Positions 1 to 11,394 of a stretch of DNA of 64,000 nucleotides are shown piece by piece. This stretch comes from Pinus tabuliformis (Eukaryota > Streptophyta > Pinopsida > Pinales > Pinaceae), in NCBI GenBank assembly GCA_031772625.1, contig CM062805.1, positions 516,502,102 through 516,566,101 of the forward strand, in the 5' to 3' direction. The notes under the pieces are model-generated. The model did not search any database and had not been told where the DNA came from. It saw only the letters and a program-made list of their open reading frames with translations. The first letter of the stretch is position 1; each line of letters opens with the position of its first letter. The position numbers and the translations under genes were made by a program.

Positions 1-694
1 AGCAAGAATATAGATCCAAAGAACCAAGGCAAGATGTAGAGGGTAAGCCCCTCAAAACAAGGAAAAACAACCTAAATGAAAACCCTAAAATTAAAAACCA
101 AGTAGATATAATTCAAAATAAGAGTTTCAAACCAAATATGAGGTAGATCTAAATTGTCAGGAACACTAGGAATATAGATACAAAAAGTAACAATAAGATA
201 TTGAGGAAAAGTGCCCCAAAACCAAGCAAAACAGGTTCAAAATAAACCTTAAAATCGAAAACCAAATAGATATAATCCAAAACAAAAGATCCAAACTAGA
301 TCTAAAATGTAAAAGAGGTAACAAAAATAGACCGAAAACAAAACATCAAAATTTGATGGAAAAACCCTCAAAAACCCTAATTTTTAGGCATTTACTCAAG
401 TTAACTAGTAATCAACAAAAATAATTTACACAAGTGAATTGTATGAAACCAATGTAAATGTTATTCTAGGCTATGCCTTGAGCTCAAAATGCACACAAAC
501 AAAGAAACACAACTTGAAAAGGAAAAATCAAATGAGATTTGACTAGATCTAAGGTTAATAACACAAACAAAGACATAGACAAGGTTGTATAACCACATAG
601 AACATAATGGAAGCAATATAAAACAAAAAAAACAAAGAGAAGGAGAGATTCAAAAAAAATAGGGTAGACTCCCCAATGGACTCACCAATTCCTT
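1..694 (-). repeat. Za leader (first copy): 5' untranslated region of a minus-strand gypsy-type element
   Basis: A-rich non-coding sequence ending at a PBS (668-687) next to an LTR, so it reads as the 5' leader of an element that extends left of the window. It contains a degenerate tandem repeat of roughly 165 bp: the phrase GAATATAGAT recurs near 6 and 171, each time followed by a related A-rich block with CCAAATAGATATAAT-like text. A second copy lies at 2993-3739. No convincing reading frame is present. Confidence 0.6.
668..687 (-). other. Primer-binding site, tRNA-Arg type
   Basis: On the minus strand this reads TGGTGAGTCCATTGGGGAGT. That is close to the complement of the 3' end of plant tRNA-Arg (TGGCGACTCCGCTGGGGA). 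The second copy near 3718-3737 matches better because it has CCGCTGGGGAG. The position, just left of an LTR start, is correct for a minus-strand element. Confidence 0.65.
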
Positions 695-960
695 TGTAGT
701 TAGAATTCCAAGATAATATCTACATCATGTAAACCCCAATATGGAAGAGGAGGATGAAAGGACACACTTATCAAATGTAGATCCAGTAGTCAAATGATGC
801 ATCTAGCTTGGGGGATGCCTCGCCTCTTAGTCTCCAACCTCCTACACATATGAAACCAACATACAAGCATCCAAAATAATTCATGCATAATCAAGTTAGC
901 ATGAAGAGAATTTGCAAGCAAGTATTAAAACAACATGAATAACACGCATACTATTAATAC
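695..960 (-). repeat. Za LTR fragment (first copy)
   Basis: Starts TGTAGTTAGAATT beside the PBS and matches 33132-33488, the outer part of the Z2 LTR. It is cut at 960 by a copy of the C1 LTR. The same sequence recurs at 3740-4005, and the continuation lies beyond C1 at 13405-13561. Confidence 0.6.
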
Positions 961-2597
961 TGTAGCAGTCCTGGTGAAAACTCCATGTAATAAAAGTTTA
1001 AAAAAATAACCAGGATTGATGGGACACTTATTCCAAGTTGAATGTTGGGTAAAACATCCTAGTGGGTGTTCATTTGGTTTATTATGGCTAAGGAAATTGG
1101 AAAAGGCAAAGGCAAAGGCAAAGGATTTGGAAAGGTAAAATGACATTCTTGGCGCATTTATTTATGAAAATAATGGAAATTAGGAGAAAAGGGAGGTGAA
1201 AGGTCAAAAGTTGCATGTGAGGAGGAAAATAATGGAAAATGAAGAAAATAGAGGCATCATTAATAAAAATTCTTCTGGGGATTAGTTGGTACCATTTGTT
1301 AGTTCAATTTTGGGAGATCTCTCATTATTATCTCTCTCTCTCTCTCTTTCACTGTTGAACACTTAAGAGTTTTCTTGGAGCACTTTGGCATTGGAGAAAG
1401 AAAGAAAAAATAAGGCAAGAAGAAGGGAGTAAGAAAGGAATAGAAGGATCAAGCAGCTACAACATGATTCTTTGCAGGTATTGATTTGCATGTGTGATAT
1501 CCTTGCTAGATTTGGCATGCATGGTATTGCATGTGGTTCTTTTCCATCATGGCACGGGTTTTTTCAGGTGTAACAGTGTGTTCAGCCTAAACTTGCCATT
1601 TTTTTATATCCTTAATGAGATGGGTTCCCATACTTTGGTTGAGTTAGATTATCAAGTGGATTCGAAGTTGAGTGAGGTGATCTACGAAATGAAAAACACA
1701 TGGACTATAGGTCCCTGAACTGAAATGTTGATCACGGTAAAGCTACTAGCCTAGTAACCCCTGATCCAAATAATGGGATGTGGTGATTCCAGGATTGTGT
1801 GCCTAGGAATCCTTTCCGAAAAATGGCGGGATATACGATAAAGCCAAGAGGTGGATTACTCTCCATTGGGCCTAGTATTCCTGGGATGGGATGTACAGTA
1901 AATCTGGGAGAGTGGGTCTCAGTGTAGGGTCGGGTGACCCCTGGATCAGATTGTGGATTATGGTAAATCCTAAGAGACTAGGAGGCACTAAAATTCCTCA
2001 TGGTGTAGGTAGAGAACTCCGGTAGCATCCATGCTTGTTATGTTATGAGTCCCACATTCATGCTTGGAATATGGCATGGGGGTGATTACGAAGAGAGATT
2101 TGGCTCAACCAATCTATGGTCAGGTGGAACGTGGTAGTCCCATCCACGATTGGTTTCTACATTCATTAATGAGAAATTCATTCCCTTGGCTTTTCATGTG
2201 TAAATGTGCAAGTTTATATGTGGATTATATGGTTGATGTGTTTAGGGTATTTCTGTTGTTATTTTGTTGGTCATGAACAAGTATTCTGATAGTGATGATG
2301 TATGGCTCTCCTCATGTCTTATTTGTAAATGAATAAACAATGTATCTATGACATAATAGATGATAATGCAGTTAATGATATAAGGGAACAATGCTTCTTA
2401 GCGATTCTCAGATAAGTATGAGACTTGTTAGCTTAAATTTGTTGTTTACACCTAGAGGTTACATATTTGTGATATGTTTGACAAAATGTCTATCATGGCT
2501 AGTATAGGTCTAGTGAAGCCCTTGTTCAAGAAATTGCATTCGTATCATCATTATCTTTTTATATTTATGTTCTTAAGGTGTCATTTAATTATGGGCA
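961..2597 (+). repeat. Truncated extra copy of the C1 LTR
   Basis: Begins TGTAGCAGTCCTGGTGAAAA and follows the C1 5' LTR (4006-5635) over about 1.64 kb, then stops abruptly within the text ATTATGGGCA. The left flank is the same Za LTR site as that of C1, so this is part of a tandem segmental duplication rather than a separate insertion. It contains a CT microsatellite near 1331-1348. Short frames inside it are not genes. Confidence 0.8.
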
Positions 2598-2992
2598 CGT
2601 CAACAATACTGGTGTATTGATCACGTGATATTTTTGTGAGCAGTGTCCTTTGGTGTTCTGTCTGAGGAATTTACCCTATAAATTCCTACATAGATTTTAC
2701 TAAACAATGATTTTAAGGGGGGATTTTTTACTTAACAAGGTAGCGGTATGCAACTAAGATGGTGTGAATAGACTTGAGACCCAATCCCTAATGCACATTT
2801 TATGAATGAAAAAAATTATTTTCCCTTAAATGAACTCTAGTTAGAAAAGGCAAGAGAAACTTTTCCTTTTCAAATGAAAATAGAAACCTCACACTATATT
2901 AATAATAACACTTTTGAAACTCACAAAGCTTACAAGAAAACAAACCCAAAAAAATCCAAGAAACTCACTTGAAAAAGAGCTCAAAACAAGGA
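2598..2992. other. Unassigned spacer in the tandem duplication, probably more Za leader
   Basis: No coding frame and no second copy in the window. It lies between the truncated LTR copy and the second Za leader. If the duplication unit is 2598-5635, this is leader sequence that would otherwise lie left of position 1. It contains a polypurine run (AAGGGGGGA near 2713). Confidence 0.4.
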
Positions 2993-3739
2993 TATAGATC
3001 CAAAGAACCAAGGCAAGATGTAGAGGGTAAGCCCCTCAAAACAGCAAGAATATAGATCCAAATAACCAAGGCAAGATGTAGAGGGTAAGCCCCTCAAAAC
3101 AAGGAAAAACAACCTAAGTAAAAACCCTAAAATTAAAAACCAAGTAGATATAATTAAAAATAAGAGTTTTAAACTAGATATAAGGTAGATCTAAATTTTC
3201 AGGAACACTAGGAATATAGATACAAAAAGTAACAATAATATATTGAGGAAAAGTGCCCCAAAACCAAGCAAAACAGTTCAAAAGAAAGCTTAAAATAAAA
3301 AACCAAATAGATGTAATCCAAAACAAAAGATCCAAACTAGATCTAAAGCATATCTGAAATGTAAAAGAGATCACAAAAATAGACCTAAAACAAAACATCA
3401 AAATCTGATGGAAAAACCCTCAAAAACCCTAATTTTTAGGCATTTACACAAGTTCTAGTAATCAACAAAAATAATTTACACAAGTGAATTGTATGAAACC
3501 AATGTAAATGTTATTCTATGCTATGTCTTGAGCTCAAAATGCACACAGACAAAGAAACACAACTTGAAAAGGAAAAATAAAATGAGATTTGAATAGATCT
3601 AAGGTTAATAACACAAACAAAGACATAGACAACATTGTATAAACACAGAGAACATAATGGAAGCAATATAAAACCAAAAAAACCAAGAGAAGGAAAGATT
3701 TAAACAAAAATAGGGTAGACTCCCCAGCGGACTCACCAG
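2993..3739 (-). repeat. Za leader (second copy) with PBS
   Basis: Repeats 1-694 with scattered substitutions and has one extra partial unit of about 50 bp at its left end (2993-3042, then 3043 onward). The tRNA-Arg-type PBS is better preserved here, at about 3718-3737. Confidence 0.6.
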
Positions 3740-4005
3740 TTCCTTTGTAGTTAGAATTTCAAGATAATATCTACATCATATAAACACCAATATGGAAGAG
3801 GAGGATGAAATGACACACTTATCAAATGTAGATCCAGTAGTCAGTTGATGCAACTAGGGATGCCTCGCCTCTTAGTCTCCAACCTCCTACACATATGAAA
3901 CAAACATACAAGCATCCAAAATACTTCCTGCAGGATCAATTTGGCATGAAGATCATTTGTAAAGAAGTATTAAAACAACATGAATAACACACATACTATT
4001 AATAC
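3740..4005 (-). repeat. Za LTR fragment (second copy), target of C1
   Basis: Same as 695-960. Its last five bases, AATAC (4001-4005), are repeated at 13405-13409 on the other side of C1, marking the C1 target-site duplication. An unoccupied paralogous site is present near 33480-33495. Confidence 0.65.
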
Positions 4006-6015
4006 TGTAACAATCCTCGTGAAAATTCCATGTAATAAAAGTTAAAAAAAAAATATAACCATGATTGATGGATACTTATTCCAAGTTGAATGTTGGGCAA
4101 ACCATCCTAGTGGGTGTTCATTTGGTTTATTATGGCTAAGGAAATTGGAAAAGGCAAAGGCAAAGGCTTTGGAAAGGTAAAATGGCATTTTGGCACATTT
4201 ATTAATGAAAATAATGGAAATTAGGAGATAAGGAGGTGAAAGGTCAAAATTTGCATGTGATGAGGAAAATAATGGAAAATGAAGAAAATAAAGGCCTCAT
4301 TAATAAAAAGGATTTTGGGGATTAGTTGGTACCTTTTGTTAGTTTAGTCTTGGGAGAGCTCTCATTATTATCTCTCTCTCTCTCACTCACTCTTGGACAC
4401 TTAGAGTTTTCTTGGAGCACTTTGGCATTAGAGAAAGAAAGGAAAAATAAAGCAATAAGAAGGGAGGAGCAAGCAAGAAAGAGAAGGATCAAGTAGCTAC
4501 AACAGGATTCTTTGCAAGTATTGATTTTCATGTGTGATTTCCTTGCCAGATTTGGCATGCACGGTATTGCATCTGGTTCTTTTCTATCATGGCATGGGTT
4601 TTTCCAGGTGTGACAATGTTTTCAGCCTAGCCTTGCCATTTTTGGATATCCTTAATGAGATGGGTTCCCATACTTTGGTTGAGTTGGATTATCAGATGGA
4701 TTTGAAGTTGAGTGAGCTGATCTACAATATGAAAAACACATGGCCTAGTGCCCTGAACCAAAATGTTGATCACGGTAAATCTAGTAGCCTAGTAACCCCT
4801 AAGCCAAACAGTGGGATGTGGTAATTCCAGGATTGTGTGCCTAGGAATCCTTCCCGAAAAATGGTGGGATATATGGTAAAGCCAAGAGGTGCATTACTCT
4901 CTGTTGGGCCTAGTATTCCTAGAATGGAATGTACAGTAAATCCTGAAGAGTGGGTCTCGATGTAGGGCCTAGTGATCCCTGGATCAGACTGTAGATTATG
5001 GTAAATCCTAAGAGACTAGGAGGCTCTAAAATTCCTCACGATGTAGGAAGAGAACTCTGGTAGCATCCATGCTTGTTTGGTTATGAGTCCCACATTCATG
5101 CTTGGAATATGGCATGGGGGTGATTACGAAGAGAGATTTGGCTCAGCCAATTTATGGTCAGGTGGAACATGGTAGTCTCACCGACGGTTGGTTTCTACAT
5201 TCATTAATGAGAAATTCATTCCCTTGGATTTTCATGTGTAAATGTACTGGTTTATATGTGGATTATATGGTTGATGTATTCATGGTATTTCTATTGTTAT
5301 TTTGTTGGTCATGAACAAGTATTATGATAGTGATGATGTATGGCTCTCCTCATGTTTTATTTGTAAATGAATAAACAATGTATCTATCACCTAATAGATG
5401 ATAATGTAGTTAATGATATAAGGGAACAATGCTTCTTAGCGATTCTCAGATAAGTATGAGACTGGTGTGCTTAAATTTGTTGTTTACACGTATAGGTTAC
5501 ATATTTGTGATATGTTTGAAAAAATGTCTGCCATGGCTAGTATAGGTCCAGTCAAGCCCTTGTTCAAGAAATTGCATTCGTATCATCATTACCTTTTTAT
5601 CTTTCTGTTCTTAAGGTGTCATTTAATTATGGGCAATGACATGGGCTATGGCCCTAAAAAATTGTCTCAAATCCTTGGGACTTTAGCACAACACTGAGCA
5701 AAATAGTCCTTGGATGCTGGCATGCAATGTTGTGGGAGTGTCCAAAGCCCTCTAGACGTTGGCATGCCCATAGCATGGAAGATTCTGGGAGTTAATTGGT
5801 CTAAAAACTCAGTGGGACCCAGGGGTTGATTTCCAGAGAGGTTGGGTTGCTTCCTGTGAGACCCATGTTGATGTGGAAGGTTTGTATGTTGTGTTTCTGT
5901 CGATTTCACTTCCTTAAGGTCACATAGGATGTTGCATCCCATCATAGTAGCCTCTCCTCACATGTTTACCCATGTTGGCCGAAAACTTGGGTAGATGTGG
6001 GAGGAGGGTATTACA
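4006..6015 (+). repeat. C1 5' LTR
   Basis: Bounded by TSD AATAC on the left and the PBS on the right, ending GTATTACA. It contains a CT-rich microsatellite near 4370-4385 and a central block of degenerate repeats of about 55 bp carrying GGTAAAGCC-like cores. The last 125 bp are also part of a 245-bp tandem duplication that runs into the leader. Confidence 0.85.
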
Positions 6016-6380
6016 GAGTGGTATCAGAGCATGGTTCACCCCTTGGACTGGATGGGCAGTGTGTTGGTCATCCATTCATGTCGTTTGTACATGTGTTTTC
6101 ATCCTTGTGGTCTATGTGCTTGTTTCACATGCATGGTGTTTCTGTCGATTTCACTTCCTTAAGGTCACATAGGATGTTGCATCCCATCATAGTAGCCTCT
6201 CGTCACATGTTTACCCCTATTGGCCGAAAACCTGGGTAGATGTGGGAGGAGGGTGTTACAGAGTGGTATCATAGCATGGTTCACCCCTTGGACTGGATGG
6301 GTAGTGTGTTGGTCATCCATTCATGTCGTTTGTACATGTGTTTTCATCCTTGTGGTCTATGTGCTTGTTTCACATGCATG
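5891..6380 (+). repeat. 245-bp tandem duplication across the C1 LTR end and PBS
   Basis: 5891-6135 and 6136-6380 are nearly identical direct copies starting GTGTTTCTGTCGATTTCAC. Each copy holds the last part of the LTR, the PBS and about 120 bp of leader, so C1 has two LTR-leader junctions in a row. The 3' LTR has only one copy of the LTR part. Confidence 0.9.
6019..6030 (+). other. C1 primer-binding site (initiator tRNA-Met)
   Basis: TGGTATCAGAGC lies three bases after the LTR end. The duplicated copy at 6264-6275 reads TGGTATCATAGC, with one change, and is probably the degraded one. Confidence 0.9.
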
Positions 6381-6681
6381 GTGTCGGTTATGGTTGTAGT
6401 GATGTCACCATGTGAAAGAGGATGTTGTTGATGGGAAGTGTGTCATCATGAGTGTATGATTGGTTACATGTTGTTATATGTTTCTTACATGTATCATTCA
6501 TGTATGCTTGGTTACATGTTGTTACATGTTGTTACAAGTATTGTTTGTTTATGCTTGATTATATGTGTTTATGCGTGTGTGTTGTCTACTTGTATGATGG
6601 TGTATCGTCTATGTTTATGATTGTGTATTGTCCATGTACATTGTTAGCTGACATATTATTCCTTGCAAGAGAAAGATCAAA
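6381..6681. other. C1 leader, non-coding
   Basis: T- and G-rich leader with repeated TTACATGTTG/TTATATG phrases (about 6462-6540), low in complexity. No gene seen. It ends at the gag start codon. Confidence 0.6.
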
Positions 6682-7895
6682 ATGAATAGCAAGATGGTAG
6701 AATGCAAAGACTCTCCCTATGAATTAGATGAGAAATGTGGTGGGAACTCTTTTGATTTGGTAGACACATTAAGAAGCCTAAAGGAAGAAAGAAGGATTTG
6801 TAAGGAATACAATGATAGGATCATACAGGAACAAGAGAAACATAAAGAATTTAATGCAATACTTCTTCAAAGCTTGTCAGAATTGCAGCGGCAAGGGCCA
6901 CTTCAGATCAGCTATGAGCAGGAGGACATAACTAGTGGGGCATATGGCAGTAGGTCTCCTGGTAGACATAGGTCAGATAGAGATGACATCATGAAAGATG
7001 GTAGATTGTTGGACACTCCGGATAGGAGGGGTGGTGAGTACATGTATTATTCTAGTTTTTATTAGAATAGACATCATGATCATCGTTGTTGTCATCTGTA
7101 CAGGATGAGTGACAGGCGATACTTTCCTGATTAATTGAAGAAAGTAAAACCACCTATGTTTTATGGAAACTTGAATAAACTAGAAGATGCAGAGGCTTGG
7201 ATACTTGGGAGGAAAAAATTATTTGAGTTGCATGAGTACACATATAGTATGAAGGCTAGAATCCCTATCTTTAGCCTGAAATGTAAATCATATATTTGGT
7301 GGGAATATCTGAAGTGGGTGAGAGACATCAAGATAGAGAACTTGAGTTGGCATGATTTCAAGAGGCTTTTCATGAATAAATACTTGTTAGAAAGGTACTA
7401 AATAGTAAGGCCAAATAATTTTATGAGCTAAATATCGGGTCAATGAACGATGAAGAGTACATGACTAAGTTTCTAGATCTATTGAGGTATATACCATATA
7501 TTAAATATTAGAATGCTAAATTTCAACAATTTGTCAATGGTTTTCCATTAGCAATTAGAGATAAAATTGAGTATGATGTGCCTCAATCACTTGAGGAAGT
7601 CATTGGTAAATTAAATCATTGTTATGAACATTCAAAGCGTAACAATGAATGTCAGCAAGGATGGAAAGGGAAAGATAAAGCTAAAGGTAAATGGAAGCCA
7701 AAGAGAGAAAGGCCTAAAAATGCAGAGAGAAATAAAATGTGGCATCTCAAAATAAGTTTAATGCATCTAGATAGGGACATGGACCACAATAGCAACATAA
7801 AGGTAATGGTACTGTACGGTTGGAATGTTGGACATGTAGTGAGGAACACCTTAGGAGAGATTGTCTGTAGCATCAAGGTGGTAGGCATAAGATAT
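6682..7895 (+). pseudogene. C1 gag remnant (capsid and nucleocapsid)
   Basis: Starts at the ATG at 6682 after the leader. The first part (6682-7065) is charged and helical. In the same frame, 7135-7401 encodes the capsid-like segment with the phrases PPMFYGN and AEAWILGRKKLFE. A frameshift near 7400 moves the frame, and the capsid tail continues at 7410-7750 into a lysine-rich stretch. A zinc knuckle CWTCSEEHLRRDC (CX2CX3HX4C) lies at 7826-7864 in a third frame, followed by a stop. At least three stops and two frameshifts make it non-functional. Confidence 0.8.
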
Positions 7896-8400
7896 ATAGT
7901 GCATAGGAGGTGCAGACTGTTCGGAATGTTGGGCAGAGCATTCCTCATATTTATGCAGTTGTGGATGACAGAAAGGCAGAGCACCAGACATCTATCATTA
8001 AGATGGATGGTAAGCTTTATGATCAAGTTATTTCTATTTTGATTGACCCTAGATCTAATTATAGCTATGTTTGTCTTGACTTGGTGGATATGTGTGGTTT
8101 GAGTAAGAAAATGCATGCAAAATCTTGGTTAGTGCAGTTGGCTACAAGTACAAAGAAAAGAGTTCACTAATGTGTTAGAGCTTGTGCATTGTAGTTGAGT
8201 GGCATGCAGAAAACATCGCACAGGAAAATATTTCCATTGGGGTCATACAATATGTTTGGTTATGGACTGGATATACCTTCTGGATTGCTACGACAAATCT
8301 ATTGAGTTCTTGGATGAAAATGGGGAACCAAGAGTTTAACATGGAAAGAAGAAAGCCACGTCAATTAGGATGGTGACAGCTATGCAGGCCAATCGCAGTC
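7896..8400 (+). pseudogene. C1 protease remnant
   Basis: The frame of the zinc knuckle continues through 7910-8170. The active-site region reads ILIDPRSNYSYV, followed by LVDMCGL and SWLVQLAT. Plant elements of this group use DPGSN where other retroelements have DSG or DTG, so the only change at the site is G to R. The frame closes at 8168-8170; degraded homologous text runs on to about 8390. Confidence 0.7.
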
Positions 8401-8479
8401 GCAGGAAAGGGTGTTTTTTATTTGTAGTTCATATCTCTAGTGACAAGGGTAAGGAAGTTGAAAATGTAGATGTTTTGAG

Positions 8480-9190
8480 AAGGTACCCAGTCCTACAATA
8501 ATTTCAGGATGTATTTCATGTAGATATTCAGAGTTTCCACCTCACAAGGAGGTAGACTTTTCTATTAAGTTGGTACCAGGGGCAGCTCCAACATCAATGG
8601 CACCTTACAATATGAGTAAACATGAGTTGGTAGAATTAAAGTTACAACCTAAAGAGATTATTGACAAGGGATACATTACGCCAAGTGTATTTCCATGGGG
8701 CGTACAAGTATTGTTTGTGAAGAAGAAGGATGGTACTCTCATATAGTTCATTGATTACAGGAAGTTGAACAAATTGACCATCAAGAACAGGTACCCATTA
8801 TCAAGGATTGATGATTTTTTTTATCGGCTAAAGGGAGAATAAGTGTTCTCTAAGATTAACTTTAAGTCAAGATACCATTAGGTATGCATCAAAGAAGAGG
8901 ACATCTACAAGACCACATTCAAGACTAGGTATGGGTACTACGAGTTTGTTACAATCCCATTCGGTTTGACTAATCCCCCAGGTACATTTATGTGTTTGAT
9001 GAACTGTGTGTTGCATTCTTATTTAGACAATTTTGTTATTATGTTAATTGATGGCAAGTTATTATTGAAGGTTCATCATGAACTTCTCACAAATTTCTTA
9101 TCCTATTACATCATTTGCAGAGGAAAGGTAAGAAGTTTGACTGGAAAGAGGAGTGTGAGGCCAGTTTTGAGTAGCCTAAGCAATTGTTGA
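8480..9190 (+). pseudogene. C1 reverse transcriptase remnant
   Basis: Read across frames, this shows typical gypsy RT text: [23 protein letters not shown] near 8669-8737, [16 protein letters not shown], then the FxTRYGYYEFVTIPFGLTNPP block at 8922-8982. The YxDD-equivalent reads MLIDGKLL, so the second catalytic Asp is lost. Soon after it, text joins directly to a segment normally a few hundred bases further on, indicating an internal deletion. Several stops interrupt it. Confidence 0.8.
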
Positions 9191-9605
9191 CACATGATCT
9201 AGTGTTAAAGATTGCAAATCTGGATAAGGTATTTGTAGTATGCACAGATGCTTGCAAGAGAGGACTTGGTGGTGTCCTTATGTAGGATGGACAGGTGGTA
9301 TGCTATGAGTCACGAAACTAAATGAGCATGAGCAGAACTACTTGACACATGATATTTAGTTAGCAGTGATCATACATGCATTGAAGATGTGGAGGAACTA
9401 TCTTCTTGGTAAGAAGTTTGTACTGATGAGTGATGACATTGGGTTAAGGTACTGGTTTGACCAACTGAATCTGAACGTCAGGAAAGCTAGATGGTTGGCC
9501 ACGATTAATGAGTTTGACTTTGATATCAGGTACATCAAAGGAAAGGATAACAGGATCGCAAATGCTCTTACCAGGCGGGTACAAGTAAATCACATGGCAC
9601 CTTTG
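9191..9605 (+). pseudogene. C1 RNase H remnant
   Basis: Contains VCTDACKRGLGGVL near 9239-9280, with the first catalytic Asp present, then the open stretch from 9366 with SDDIGLRYWFDQ and FDIRYIKGKDNRIANAL. That order is typical of gypsy RNase H following RT. The upstream part has stops; the downstream part stays open to about 9700. Confidence 0.8.
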
Positions 9606-9742
9606 AGCTCTTATGGGACAGATTTACAGGATAGGATCTTGCAGGTAGGTGGCATGATGAAAGGTATATGGAGATTGTGCATGGGATGTAGCAAAGTATA
9701 GGTATATGTACAGGTATTGGTATAGGTACAAGCGTACAGGAT

Positions 9743-10700
9743 TTGGATTGTCATCTCACAGTAGATGGGTTGGTCATATTTAGAGACATGATATATGTGC
9801 CATATAGCAGTGAGCTCAAGAAGGTGATCTTGAGGAAGTTTCATGTGAAACCATATTCGGGTCACCTAGGCTATCAGAAGACATTGACTGCAATGAAGAG
9901 GTTCTATTATTGGATGAATCTAAAGAAGGATGTGGCAGATTTTGTAGCTAGGTTTTTGGATTGTTAGAAGGTTAAAGCAGATTCTAAGCATCCAGATGGA
10001 TTCTACAACCGATTGTGATTATGAAATAGAAATGTGAGGTCATTTCCATGGACTTTATCACGGGATTGATGAGGATAGTGAGACAACATGATTCCATCAT
10101 GGTTATTGTGGACAGGTTGACAAAGGTTGCATGCTTCATTCCAGTGAAGTCTACATTCTCAGCTAGCAATGTAGAACAGGTATTCATTAGAGATGTGGTT
10201 AGATTGCATGGAGTTCCAAAGAATATTGTGTCAGACAGGGATGCAAAGTTCACTTCCAAGTTTTGGAAGGAGTTGTTTGTAGGTTTGGGCATAGAGTTGG
10301 CCTTCAATACAACTTATCATCCACAGACAAATGGACAGATTGAGAGGGTCAACAGGATATTGGAGGACATGTTGAGGATGTATGTGATGCATCAACAGTG
10401 GAAGTTGGAATAATATCTTCCAATGGTATATTTCACTTACAACAATGGGTATCAGGAATCTTTGAAGATGAGTCTGTTTAAGGCATTGTATGGGTGGAGT
10501 TGCAATACTCCCATCAGTTGGAGTGATCTGGTAAACAAGGTGTTGATTGGACCGGACATGTTGGCTAAAATGGAATAGGAGATGCAGGTAATCAATAAGA
10601 ATTTGAAAGAAACACAAGATAGGCATTCGAGCTATGTAGATCAGAATAGTTTGTTTAAGGAGTTCCAGGTTGGGGAACAATAGCACGTTACAGATTGGAT
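9743..10700 (+). pseudogene. C1 integrase remnant
   Basis: 9743-9967 holds the zinc-binding N-terminal part (HVKPYSGHLGYQKT ... FLDC). After a frameshift, 10048-10413 is an open catalytic core with the three acidic positions visible: VDRLTK, SDRDAKF and the Glu in QIERVNRILE. The C-terminal part, 10414-10700, has stops. The core itself looks intact, but it cannot be translated in frame with the rest. Confidence 0.85.
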
Positions 10701-10779
10701 GATGTGCTAAGTTGGCACCCCAATTTTGTGGACCTTTCAGGATTATTGAGAGGATTAAGCAAGTAGCCTATCAACTTGC

Positions 10780-11050
10780 ACTGCCTCTAGTGAAAGTCCA
10801 TGATGTTTTCCATGTGTAATTTCTTAAGAAGTATGTTAAAGATTTTGATCATGTGATTGGTTGGTATGTATTGCAGGTGGAACCAGATGGAGAGTTCCAG
10901 CCAGAGCCTCAGAAGAAAAAGGAGTTCATGCTCTGAAGCAAAGCCATCAATCAAGTTAAAGTGTAGAGGAAGAAATTTGGGCTTGATGAAGCTACATGGC
11001 AGATGAAAGATCAGATGCGAGCTATGTATCCTTTGTTGTTTGTCGATTGA
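10780..11050 (+). pseudogene. C1 chromodomain-like C-terminus, degraded
   Basis: Text such as KVHDVFHV and, further on, FGLDEATWQMKDQMRAMYP matches the end of chromovirus integrases, where a chromodomain-type tail targets chromatin. Stops are present in between. Confidence 0.65.
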
Positions 11051-11394
11051 GGAAAAATCATTTTGGTATGATGTTTGGTATATGTTTTGGCATATGTTTT
11101 GGTGTGATGTTTTGATATATGCACAAATGTATATGGATGTAAATATCGCCATGAGCTATGTTATAAAGCTCCAATAAGTGGTATGGGTGTCATGTCATTA
11201 TAGTTATCATGTTGTTATGATGTCATTTTGTTATGTTATCGTGATGGTTTTCTTTTCAGCAGGATGATCATGGTAAATACTGCATCAAGCTATGATATAA
11301 ATCTCCATGAGCAGTATGTTTTCTTTCCAGCGGTTTTGCTAAGGTATATGTGTGGTTGAACATTGAGGATGGTCTCCGCCAAGGGGGAGTGTTA
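11051..11394 (+). other. C1 3' untranslated region and polypurine tract
   Basis: TG-rich non-coding sequence ending in the polypurine tract AAGGGGGAG at 11381-11389, five bases before the 3' LTR. Confidence 0.75.

Noticed and set aside
961-2597. Truncated C1-type LTR as an independent solo LTR insertion
   Set aside because: It has the same left flank as C1, lacks its right end, and has no TSD. The tandem duplication explains it.
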